From Hymenobacter sp. BT559 (GTDB taxonomy: Bacteria; Bacteroidota; Bacteroidia; Cytophagales; Hymenobacteraceae), in assembly GCF_016427535.1 (NCBI RefSeq), contig NZ_JAELXV010000003.1:1-64000 (forward strand): a DNA stretch of 64,000 nt, in the 5' to 3' direction. Positions 56,471-64,000 of this stretch are shown here, one piece after another; the stretch's first letter is position 1; each line of letters starts with the position of its first letter. A program made the translations under genes and the position numbers. The notes beneath the pieces were generated by a model. It ran no database searches and was not told the DNA's origin. It saw nothing but the letters and a program-made list of their open reading frames with translations.

Positions 56471-59400
56471 ATGCGTCTTAAACCTTTACTAAAGCCCGTC
56501 CTAGCTTTGCCGCTGCTGGCGGCCGTGCCCGTGGTGGCTGCGCCACCCGTGGCTACGCCCTATTTCTCGGAGCCCGCCGTATCGCCCGACCGCCAGGAAA
56601 TCGCCTTCGTATCGGGCGGCGATGTGTGGACGGTGCCGGTGGCGGGCGGCGAGGCCCGGCTGCTGGTGGCCCACCCCGCCACCGAAAGCCGCCCGCTGTA
56701 CTCGCCCGATGGCAAAACGCTGGCTTTCACCTCCACGCGCAGCGGCAACGGCGATATCTACCTGCTCAATTTTGAGAGCGGCGAGCTCAAGCGCCTCACC
56801 TTCGACGACGGCCTCGACCAGCTCGACGCGTGGTCGGCCGATGGCAAGTACCTCTACTTTTCCTCGACCAGCCGCGACATCGCGGGCATGAACGACATCT
56901 ACCGCGTGCCGGTGGGCGGCGGCACGCCCACCGCCGTATCGGCCGACCGCTACGCCAACGAGTTTTTTGCCGCGCCCAGTCCCGATGGCAAAACGCTGGC
57001 CCTGGCCGCCCGCGGCATCGCCTCCAACCAGTGGTGGCGCCACGGCCACAGCCACCTCGACGAGTCCGAAATCTTGCTGCGGCAGGACGACAAAAGCGGC
57101 CCTAGGTACACCAGCCTCACCAGCGGTGGGGCCAAGGCGCTGTGGCCCATGTGGGGGCCGGGCGGCCAAAAGCTATTTTACACCAGCGACCAGGGCGGCC
57201 CCGAAAACATCTGGACCACCGGCCTCACCAAAGGCACGCCCCAGCAAGTCACCAACTTTAAGGATGGCCGGGTGCTGTGGCCCAGCGCTTCCTACGATGG
57301 CAAGCTCATTGTCTTCGAACGCGACTTCAGCATCTGGACCTTGGACACCCAGAGTGGCCAAGCAAAGCAGGTAGCCATTCGGCGGCGCGGGGCGCCGGCC
57401 AGCCCTACCGTGGAGCGCCAGCGCTTCACCGACCGCTTGCAAGAGATGGCGCTCTCGCCCGATGGCAAGAAGGTAGCCTTCATCGTGCACGGTGAGGTGT
57501 TTGCCGCCTCGGCCGCCGATGGTGGCGACGCCACCCGTCTCTCGGTGACCACCGCCGCCGAAAGCGACCTAGCCTGGGCGCCCGACAGCCGCCGGCTGGT
57601 GTACGTGTCGGCCCGCGACGGTGCCAAGCACTTGTACAGCTACACTTTCGCCACCGGCAAAGAAACGCGGCTCACCAACGCGGCCACCAACGACGCCGCC
57701 CCGCGCTTCTCGCCCGACGGCAAGCTGCTGGCGTTTCAGCGCGATGCCAAGGAGCTGCGCGTACTCGACCTAGGCAGCAACCAGGAGCGCGTGGTGGGCA
57801 CAGGTCGCCTCGACCGGCCGCCGCTGGCCGCCGAGCGCTCGGCCGTATGGAGCCCCGATGGTAAGTGGCTGGCCTTCGCGCCGGCCGGCGCTCGCGGCTT
57901 TACCAATGTGCAGGTAGTGCCCGCCGCGGGCGGCGCGGCCCGGCCGGTGAGCTTCCTGGCCAACTCCAACAGCAACACGCTTTCGTGGAGCCCCGATGGC
58001 AAGTACCTGCTCTTCGACACCGGCCAGCGCACCGAAGACGCCGAGGTAGCCCGCGTGGATTTGCAGCTGCGCACGCCGCGCTTCCGCGAAGACCAGTTCC
58101 GCGACTTGTTCAAGGAGACGACGCCCGGCCCGGTGTCGCCCGACAAAAACCAGAACCCGCCGCAGAAACCTAATTCCCCAGCTACACCAGCGCCGCTGCC
58201 CGTAGCCGCCGCCGACTCGGCCCGCGCCAAAACGCGCGCCACGGCTAAAACCAAAAAGTCGAGCAAAGGCAAAAAGGGGGCTGATACCGCTGCTACCGCT
58301 ACAGCGGCCAAGCCGCCGGTCACTATCAACTTCGAGGATATTCGGCGGCGCCTGAGCTTGGTGCCGGTAGGCATCGATGTACGTGCCCAAACCATTAGCC
58401 CCGATGGCAAGTGGCTGCTACTCACAGGCAGCGTCTTGAATCAGACCAACTTGTACATTTACCCGCTCGATGAGCTGAGCAAGGACCCCGCCACGGCCCG
58501 ACAGATTACCTCTACCTCGGGCGCTAAGCGCGAGGCCCAGTTTTCGCCCGACAGCAAGGAGGTGTATTTCCTCGACCAAGGCCGCATTCAGGTAGTGCCG
58601 GTGGAGGCAGGCAAGGGTGCCTCGCGCAGCGTGTTCGTAGCCGCCGAGCTCGATGTGGACTTCGAGCAGGAGAAAATGGTAGTCTTCGACGAAGCCTGGG
58701 CCTACCTGCGCGACTTCTTCAACGACCCCACCTTCAACGGCGCCGACTGGCCAGCCCAGCACGACCGGTTTGCGCCCTACATCGCCGGCGCCCGCACCCC
58801 CGACGAAGCCCGCCGCCTCACCAACCTCATGATTGGCGAGCTCAACGCCTCGCACTCGGGCATGGGCCCAGCCGCCAACAGCCCCGGCACGGTACCGCCC
58901 TCCACCGGCCGCCTAGGAGTGCGCTTCGCCCCCGCCGAATACGAGCAAAAAGGTCGCCTGCGCGTAACCACCGTGCTGCCCCTAGGGGCCGGCGCGCTGG
59001 CCGGCCTCAAGCCCGGCGACGTGCTGCTGGCCGTGGATGGCCGCCCCATCAACGGCAGCACCAACCTCGACGAGGTGCTGCAATACAAGGTGGGCCGCCG
59101 CACCACGCTCCGCGTTTCCTCCGATAATAAGGAGCGCGAGGTAGTGGTGCGCCCCCTCAGCCGCGACACCGAAAAGGCCCTCGACTACCGCCAGTGGGTA
59201 GAGGAGCGCCGCGCCTACGTGGCCAAAGCCAGCGGCGGCAAGCTCGGTTACGTGCACATGTTTGATATGTCGGCCGCCTCGCTCTCACAGCTCTACCTCG
59301 ACCTCGACGCCGAAAACATGAGCCGTGACGGCGTGGTAGTAGACGTGCGCAACAACAACGGCGGCTTCGTAAACGTGTACGCCATCGACGTGCTGGCCCG

Positions 59401-59809
59401 CCGCAGCTACCTCACCATGGCCGACCGCGGCACGCCTACCCCGGTGCCCGCCCGCAGCGCCCTAGGTCAGCGCAGCCTCGAAATTCCGACGGTACTCGTC
59501 ACCAACCAGCACTCGCTCTCTGATGCTGAGGACTTTAGCGAAGGCTACCGCGCCTCCAAGCTCGGCAAAATAGTGGGCGAGCCCACCGGCGGCTGGATTA
59601 TTTTCACCTCGGGTACCACCCTGCTCGATGGTTCTAGTCTGCGCCTGCCCACCAGCACCATCCGCTCGACCCGCGACGGCAAAGTAATGGAAATGAACCC
59701 CCGCCCCGTGGACATACCCGTGACGCGCCCCATCGGCGAGAGCTATACCGACCACGACGTGCAACTCGACACCGCCGTGAAGGAGCTGCTGGGCCAGCTG
59801 GGTAAGTAA
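56471..59809 (+). CDS. Tricorn-like S41 peptidase, secreted
   Basis: A 1112-aa exported protease: signal peptide (PVLALPLLAAVPVVAA), N-terminal six- to seven-bladed propeller of PD40 repeats (SPDGKTLAFTS), a second propeller, a Pro/Ala/Lys-rich linker (about 555-615), a PDZ domain (VLPLGAGALAGLKPGDVLLAVDG) and the C-terminal S41 domain. The tricorn tetrad is recognisable: Ser-His in LNASHSGMG, nucleophile Ser in HSLSDAEDF, and Glu in VMEMNPRPVDI. Degrades peptides in the periplasm or outside. Not in an operon. Confidence 0.9.
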   Translation: MRLKPLLKPVLALPLLAAVPVVAAPPVATPYFSEPAVSPDRQEIAFVSGGDVWTVPVAGGEARLLVAHPATESRPLYSPDGKTLAFTSTRSGNGDIYLLNFESGELKRLTFDDGLDQLDAWSADGKYLYFSSTSRDIAGMNDIYRVPVGGGTPTAVSADRYANEFFAAPSPDGKTLALAARGIASNQWWRHGHSHLDESEILLRQDDKSGPRYTSLTSGGAKALWPMWGPGGQKLFYTSDQGGPENIWTTGLTKGTPQQVTNFKDGRVLWPSASYDGKLIVFERDFSIWTLDTQSGQAKQVAIRRRGAPASPTVERQRFTDRLQEMALSPDGKKVAFIVHGEVFAASAADGGDATRLSVTTAAESDLAWAPDSRRLVYVSARDGAKHLYSYTFATGKETRLTNAATNDAAPRFSPDGKLLAFQRDAKELRVLDLGSNQERVVGTGRLDRPPLAAERSAVWSPDGKWLAFAPAGARGFTNVQVVPAAGGAARPVSFLANSNSNTLSWSPDGKYLLFDTGQRTEDAEVARVDLQLRTPRFREDQFRDLFKETTPGPVSPDKNQNPPQKPNSPATPAPLPVAAADSARAKTRATAKTKKSSKGKKGADTAATATAAKPPVTINFEDIRRRLSLVPVGIDVRAQTISPDGKWLLLTGSVLNQTNLYIYPLDELSKDPATARQITSTSGAKREAQFSPDSKEVYFLDQGRIQVVPVEAGKGASRSVFVAAELDVDFEQEKMVVFDEAWAYLRDFFNDPTFNGADWPAQHDRFAPYIAGARTPDEARRLTNLMIGELNASHSGMGPAANSPGTVPPSTGRLGVRFAPAEYEQKGRLRVTTVLPLGAGALAGLKPGDVLLAVDGRPINGSTNLDEVLQYKVGRRTTLRVSSDNKEREVVVRPLSRDTEKALDYRQWVEERRAYVAKASGGKLGYVHMFDMSAASLSQLYLDLDAENMSRDGVVVDVRNNNGGFVNVYAIDVLARRSYLTMADRGTPTPVPARSALGQRSLEIPTVLVTNQHSLSDAEDFSEGYRASKLGKIVGEPTGGWIIFTSGTTLLDGSSLRLPTSTIRSTRDGKVMEMNPRPVDIPVTRPIGESYTDHDVQLDTAVKELLGQLGK

Positions 59810-59840
59810 CCTATAATGCAGTCATAAAATGGCCCGTCTA

Positions 59841-59929
59841 AACCGGCTGTCATGCTGACGAAGGAAGCATCTTATCAGGTTAGAACCTTACGTGATAAGA
59901 TGCTTCCTTCGTCAGCATGACAGCCGGTT
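59841..59929. repeat. Dispersed palindromic repeat, copy 4 (perfect 37-bp arms)
   Basis: Arms 59841-59877 and 59893-59929 are exact reverse complements around 15 bases. It shares the CTGTCATGCTGA / TCAGCATGACAG ends and AAGCATCTT core with copies 1-3, but has GACGAAGG in place of GAGCxxGCG. Between convergent genes, so it may act as a bidirectional terminator. Confidence 0.9.
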
Positions 59930-59948
59930 TTTTGTCGTCTTTAATCTC

Positions 59949-60854
59949 TTACTTTGCCTCTAGCAGCGGCAGTATCTCGGCTACTTCAAAAAGCGAATTG
60001 TAGCGCAGAATCGACTTGAGTAAAGACACATGTCCCTGGCCAATGATGAGTACAATTGACTTGTCGCGCTGCACATCCACGGCGCGCAGCAAGTTGGTGT
60101 AAATGCGCACGTTGCGCTTGAAGTAATCGCCGCCTAGGTCAGCACCGGCGTAGTTGGTGCCGCCACCTACGCGGGCGTCGGTGAGCAAGTAGCCATCCAT
60201 ATTGGCTTGGTTTACTTCCGGTGAGTTCAGCACCTTGAAGAGGTTGAGCATATTGTTCATGGGGCGCTTGGGCACGGCGGGCCGGGCGGCCTCAATAGCC
60301 TTCACTCGCTTCTCTATCAGTAGGCCTACGCTGTCGCCGGCCTGCGCTGGGCCACTAAAGCCTTTCAAAATCGGCTCCTGTCCGTGGCTCTTGGCATAGT
60401 CTAAGGCAGCGCCGTAGTCGAATACGCCGTCGGCATCGGCGCAGTAAACTTTGGGGCGGTTCAGCTTTTTGGCCAAGCGGTAGCCTATTTGCACTACCTC
60501 GTTGTTATTGTCACGCTGGTTGCCTACCTCGCGTTGGCCCTTGCGGTAGAGCGCGTAGGTGCTATCCACAAAGCGCTGGCGGTACTCCTGCTTCCACTCC
60601 ACAAAGACTTTATCGGCCTGCGTTTTCTGGAGCTTGCTCACTAGCTCGTCGAGCTCGCGCTGCTTATCGGGCGTGCTCATGTCCACCTTGGTGCCTTTGA
60701 TAACATCGCCGTCCGACGAGTTGAAGTGGAACGTACCCACCAGGTAGACCTTGATTTTAGTGTTGAGCGGAGCGGCCGTTTGGGCAGCGGCAGGGCGAGC
60801 GGCGGCAAGGAGCCCTAGGGCGAGCAGGGAGCGGAAGCAGGTGGCGAGCGACAT
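59949..60854 (-). CDS. DUF5694 family secreted protein
   Basis: A 301-aa protein with signal peptide (LLALGLLAAARPAAAQ). The start IKVYLVGTFHFNSSDGD and the end IVLIIGQGHVSLLKSIL are typical of the DUF5694 family, which has a TraB/GumN-like layout (GxFH ... GxGH). TraB-like proteins may be metalloproteases; activity here is unproven. It shares a divergent promoter region with the LytS-type kinase, where both genes have the same 13-bp element. Confidence 0.75.
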   Translation of the reverse strand: MSLATCFRSLLALGLLAAARPAAAQTAAPLNTKIKVYLVGTFHFNSSDGDVIKGTKVDMSTPDKQRELDELVSKLQKTQADKVFVEWKQEYRQRFVDSTYALYRKGQREVGNQRDNNNEVVQIGYRLAKKLNRPKVYCADADGVFDYGAALDYAKSHGQEPILKGFSGPAQAGDSVGLLIEKRVKAIEAARPAVPKRPMNNMLNLFKVLNSPEVNQANMDGYLLTDARVGGGTNYAGADLGGDYFKRNVRIYTNLLRAVDVQRDKSIVLIIGQGHVSLLKSILRYNSLFEVAEILPLLEAK

Positions 60855-60914
60855 GGCAGTGCAGTGTTTGAAAGTGATGTCGCAAAGGTGCCCGGCCCAC
60901 CTGGCGCCCGAAAT

Positions 60915-61016
60915 TTTATTATCCCAACCCGGCTGAATCTTATTCCAACTGGCGTGGGGCGGTCGTCCGGCCCCAGCGGGCGTTGACTTTCGCCTGGGCG
61001 GCTTTGGGATAATAAA
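60915..61016. promoter_or_regulatory. Paired 13-bp element TTGGGATAATAAA in divergent promoter region
   Basis: TTTATTATCCCAA (60915-60927) and TTGGGATAATAAA (61004-61016) are exact reverse complements 76 bp apart. Read toward each gene, the DUF5694 gene and the kinase gene both have TTGGGATAATAAA about 38-61 bp before the start. This is best explained as a shared operator or promoter element. Confidence 0.6.
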
Positions 61017-61053
61017 TGGCGACGGGTGCTACCTAGGCCGGTACTTTTAAGCC

Positions 61054-62112
61054 ATGAACCGCCAGCGCCTTCTTCTCTACCAAGTGCTCGGCTGGGCGCT
61101 GGTTATCGGCTCCGATTTAGTAGCCATTGTGGCTACGCACAGCAAGAGCGACAAGCAGGGCCTGGGCCAGCAATTGCTACTGCAATTCACGTTCGAGCTC
61201 AGCTTAATGAGCTTGTTTTATTACTGCTTCCTGTTCGTGTTTCCGCGGGGACTACGGCGGGGCGGCTGGCCGGTGCTGGCGCTAGGGCTGCTAGGCACGC
61301 CGCTGATATTTGCGGGCAGCCGCTACCTATTGCAAGAGGTAGTACTGCCGCTGCTGTTCGGCTTCCGCAATTACTATCCGGGCGTGCCGCTGCTCCCTTA
61401 TATCGGCGACAACCTCTACTACCTGCCGCCCACGGTAGGGCTGGCCGCCGCCGTTGTGGTAGTGCGCGATGCCTTTGTGCGCGAAAAGGAGCGCGAAAAC
61501 CAGCTGCTGCTGCAAGTGCTGGAGCAGGAGAAAACCCAGGCCGAGCTAGCCTTTTTGCGCACCCAGATAAACCCGCACTTCCTTTATAATACCCTCAACT
61601 ACCTCTACGCCCAGGCCTACCCCGTGTCGGAGCCGCTGGCCGAGGCCGTGCTGCGCCTCTCCGACCTCATGCGCTATCTGTTGCACGATAGTCCCGATGG
61701 CCAGATAAACCTAGGCCGCGAGGTGGAGTACGTACAGAACTACCTCGCCATTCACCAGCTACGCTTCGAGGAAAATTTCCACGTCGAGTTTCTTCAAACC
61801 GGCCAGCCAGTGGGCGGGCAGCGCGTGGCCACGCTGCTGCTCATCCCATTTGTGGAGAATGCCCTCAAGCACGGCGTCGTAAACCAAGCAGCGCACCCGG
61901 TGCGCATCCGGCTGCACCTGCCGGCGCCTAATCAGCTAAATTTCAGCGTCGAAAACCGCATTAACCAGCATCACAAGGATGCTACTACCGGCGTGGGGCT
62001 GCCCAATATCCGGCGGCGGCTGGCGCTGCTCTACCCCGGCCGCCACACCCTGCAGGTGCACGACGATGGCCACACCTACCGCACCGAGCTTACGCTGTTA
62101 CTCGGTGCCTAG
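61054..62112 (+). CDS. LytS/YehU-type sensor histidine kinase
   Basis: A 352-aa membrane kinase. Four hydrophobic segments (about 7-27, 42-64, 72-92, 122-138) are followed by a short coiled coil and the His_kinase domain with phospho-acceptor His175 in RTQINPHFLYNTLNYL. The ATPase domain has the N box (LIPFVENALKHG) and GVGLPNIRRRLALLYPG. It has no extracellular sensor domain beyond the membrane part. Its natural partner is the LytTR regulator at 62879, from which it is separated by a convergent lipoprotein gene; its 3' end overlaps that gene by 15 bp. Confidence 0.92.
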   Translation: MNRQRLLLYQVLGWALVIGSDLVAIVATHSKSDKQGLGQQLLLQFTFELSLMSLFYYCFLFVFPRGLRRGGWPVLALGLLGTPLIFAGSRYLLQEVVLPLLFGFRNYYPGVPLLPYIGDNLYYLPPTVGLAAAVVVVRDAFVREKERENQLLLQVLEQEKTQAELAFLRTQINPHFLYNTLNYLYAQAYPVSEPLAEAVLRLSDLMRYLLHDSPDGQINLGREVEYVQNYLAIHQLRFEENFHVEFLQTGQPVGGQRVATLLLIPFVENALKHGVVNQAAHPVRIRLHLPAPNQLNFSVENRINQHHKDATTGVGLPNIRRRLALLYPGRHTLQVHDDGHTYRTELTLLLGA

Positions 62113-62592
62113 GCTCAGCGCCTTGCTATCGAGGGCCGGCAACTGCACGTCGAAATCAACCTTGGCCGTCGGCAGAATTTTGGGCACTACCACGTAGTAC
62201 ACCACACTGGCAGCCTTGTGGCCGCTGGCCGCCTCCAGCTTCACGGTGTAGGTATAGCCAGTGCAGGTTTGCATTACCTCCTGGGCTAGCACGCGGGTAG
62301 CGGTAGCGGTTTTTGTTTTGCCAGCCAGCAGCGTGTGGGTCATGAAGTTAACCATGGTCGGCGGCGCGCAGTCGAATAGTTCGCGGTACTCACTGATGGA
62401 GTTGACGATATAGTGGTTGGACTGCCCCACGTTGGGGATGGGCTCGGTGATGTGCGCTTGCAAGCCGGGTACTTGGGCCGTCTCCACCGGACTAGGGCCT
62501 GGGCAGGGCACCGTATCGTCCTCTTTTTTGCAGCTATTATTCATAGCCAGCAAGCCGCCGGCCACGATAGTGAGTAAACGAGTAAAACGCAT
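62098..62592 (-). CDS. Hypothetical lipoprotein inserted in two-component locus
   Basis: A 164-aa lipoprotein: signal and lipobox NNSCKK (Cys21). The mature part is Pro/Thr/Val rich with several beta strands (HITEPIPNVGQSNHYIVNS, TYTVKLEAASGHKAASVVYYVVVP). I do not recognise a family. It is transcribed against the kinase gene and lies between it and its likely response regulator. Confidence 0.7.
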   Translation of the reverse strand: MRFTRLLTIVAGGLLAMNNSCKKEDDTVPCPGPSPVETAQVPGLQAHITEPIPNVGQSNHYIVNSISEYRELFDCAPPTMVNFMTHTLLAGKTKTATATRVLAQEVMQTCTGYTYTVKLEAASGHKAASVVYYVVVPKILPTAKVDFDVQLPALDSKALSLGTE

Positions 62593-62878
62593 TCAGAGAG
62601 CAGGTTGGGTGGGAAAGGAGAATTAGCCGAATAGACTGGCAAAGAATTACTCAGCCAGCACCGACCTAGGGTAAGTAGCGCAGCGCAGCCCGAAAACCGC
62701 TGCTTCATTGAGAGCCCGCATTAGGCCGTGGCAACGACCTAGGAGCGCCCTTAGCAAACTTAACTGTAATTCTTTGAAAAGTATAGGCCCGCGCCTCGCT
62801 TTTGAGCGCTGGCCCGCCATTTTGCCTAGCAGCCTGCGCTTTTGAGGCTACATTTCCACTTTCTCTACTTTCTATTCT

Positions 62879-63622
62879 ATGCTCCGCTGCATTGCCGTTG
62901 ACGACGAGGCGTTTGCTACCCGGCTGCTTGCCAGCTACATCCAGAAGATTCCGACCTTAGAATTGGTTGGCACCACTATTAACCCGCTCGAAGCCTTGCA
63001 GTGGGTGCAAGAGGGCCGCGCCGACCTGGTGTTTCTCGACATTCAGATGCCCGAGCTCACGGGCCTACAGTTCCTCAAGATTTGTGGTACCCGCTGCAAG
63101 GTCGTGCTTACTACCGCCTACCCCGAGTATGCCCTCGACGGCTATGAGCACGATGTGGTAGACTACCTGCTCAAGCCCATTGCCTTCGACCGGTTTTTGC
63201 GGGCCGTGCAGAAGGCGCAGGCGCTATTTCCGGCTCCCGCGCCCGTGACGCCCGCCCTGCCCCCGGCCCCGGTGGCAAGCCCGCCGCTGGTCACGACCAG
63301 CGCCGACTACCTCTTTGTGAAGGGCGAGAGTAAGAACAAATATCTCAAGCTCAACTACGCTGATATTCTGTACATTCAAGGGCTCAAGAACTACGTTTCT
63401 ATCCACGTACCCGGTCAGCGCGTAGTCACCTACCAAACCCTGCGCGACCTAGAGGCGCAATTGCCACAGCCGCCCTTCGTGCGGGTGCACAAGTCGTTTA
63501 TCATCTCGCTCGACCACCTGCGCATGGTGGAGGGTAACACGCTGCTCGTGGGTACCGAAAGCATCACGGTGGGCGAGACATATCGAGAAGACTTCTTTAA
63601 GCTAATTCGAGAAAAGGGCTAG
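62879..63622 (+). CDS. LytTR-family response regulator
   Basis: A 247-aa regulator. Receiver domain with acidic pair D8-D9, phospho-Asp54 (LVFLDIQMPEL) and Lys99 (DYLLKP). Pro/Ala linker (about 118-140), then a LytTR DNA-binding domain (DYLFVKGESKNKYLKLNYADILYI, PFVRVHKSFIISLDHL). Such regulators bind direct repeats of about 9 bp. The probable kinase is at 61054. The 286-bp upstream gap holds no other gene. Confidence 0.93.
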   Translation: MLRCIAVDDEAFATRLLASYIQKIPTLELVGTTINPLEALQWVQEGRADLVFLDIQMPELTGLQFLKICGTRCKVVLTTAYPEYALDGYEHDVVDYLLKPIAFDRFLRAVQKAQALFPAPAPVTPALPPAPVASPPLVTTSADYLFVKGESKNKYLKLNYADILYIQGLKNYVSIHVPGQRVVTYQTLRDLEAQLPQPPFVRVHKSFIISLDHLRMVEGNTLLVGTESITVGETYREDFFKLIREKG

Positions 63623-63688
63623 GTGCCCTGCAACGCTGGTCTTATAATTGACATCTTCTGACTTCATCCGTCCCTCATTTTGCTTTTG

Positions 63689-64000
63689 ATGAGAACAACT
63701 ACTGCGCTCCTCCCCTACTTAGGCCTGGCCCTAGGGCTGCTAGCTGGATGTAGCCGCGACGAGGCACCCGCCCCAGCTCCCGAAGCCACCTATAGCCGTA
63801 CCGTCACTTATTCAGACACGGCTAGCCCGAGCCGGCTAGATTCTACCTTTAAAGCGCCTGTCCTCAAGGCTTTCGCTCAGCAAAACGCCAATTACTTCAC
63901 CGTATTTGTACAGCGTCCGCCCAATCGCGAAGCTATTAGCTTCAGCTTTGTGCGCGCCAAGCTACCGGCCAATCTGGTTGGCACGTATACGTTTAAGACT
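63689..64000 (+). CDS. Putative lipoprotein, cut by window end
   Basis: An ATG at 63689 opens a frame to the window end (104 codons). The N-terminus LALGLLAGCSRDEAP has a clear lipobox (Cys21). The mature part is Pro-rich, then has short beta strands (FTVFVQRPP, ISFSFVRAKLPANLVGTYTFK). No family recognised; the 3' end is missing. Confidence 0.72.
   Translation, partial: MRTTTALLPYLGLALGLLAGCSRDEAPAPAPEATYSRTVTYSDTASPSRLDSTFKAPVLKAFAQQNANYFTVFVQRPPNREAISFSFVRAKLPANLVGTYTFKT

Overview
The window looks like chromosome of a pigmented, high-GC Bacteroidota of the Cytophagales, most likely Hymenobacter or a close relative. The evidence is type IX secretion (T9SS) parts and C-terminal sorting domains, two SusC/SusD pairs, a CrtY-type lycopene cyclase, GldJ and PorP/SprF homologues, Bacteroidota promoters of the form TTTG-N19/20-TAnnTTTG, and weak use of Shine-Dalgarno sites. 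All calls were made by reading the sequence; no database search was run.

Layout. 1-0.66 kb: the extreme 5' end of a 16S rRNA gene (minus strand) with three tandem promoters. 0.7-5.5 kb: ettA, a DUF349 protein, a DUF2795 protein and lycopene cyclase. 5.7-10.4 kb: a gliding/T9SS-type group (OmpA-PD40 protein, PorP/SprF, GldJ-like lipoprotein). 10.5-12.9 kb: ComF, an AhpD-like protein, a small conserved protein and exonuclease III. 13.0-17.6 kb: two T9SS cargo proteins, a sigma-54 activator and a 35-residue membrane peptide. 17.8-20.2 kb: FAD oxidoreductase and type III polyketide synthase. The likely third member of that pathway, a methyltransferase, lies at 37.9-38.6 kb.

20.2-37.2 kb is the most interesting part. 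Two SusC/SusD uptake loci on opposite strands each end in a secreted phosphodiesterase (GDPD on one side, PI-PLC on the other). The plus-strand locus also has a GH92 mannosidase whose usual catalytic-acid Glu appears to be Gln, a change known from mannosyl-phosphate-specific GH92 enzymes. Together they suggest a system for phosphodiester-bearing glycans or lipids (phosphomannan, GPI or glycerophosphodiesters). Long GC-rich palindromes sit between susC and susD in both loci.

38.7-50.5 kb: NHL propeller protein, AlaDH/saccharopine dehydrogenase-like enzyme, DUF1345 membrane protein, a methyltransferase, metF and metH with a SAM-I riboswitch ahead of metH, then a GDSL lipoprotein paired with a FadL-type porin. 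50.7-64 kb: a giant T9SS-secreted endonuclease/phosphatase-family protein, a DUF434 protein, a tricorn-like protease, a DUF5694 protein, a LytS/LytTR two-component pair and lipoproteins, the last cut by the window end.

Across the window the palindrome CCTAGG is strikingly common, and two or more families of intergenic palindromes recur.
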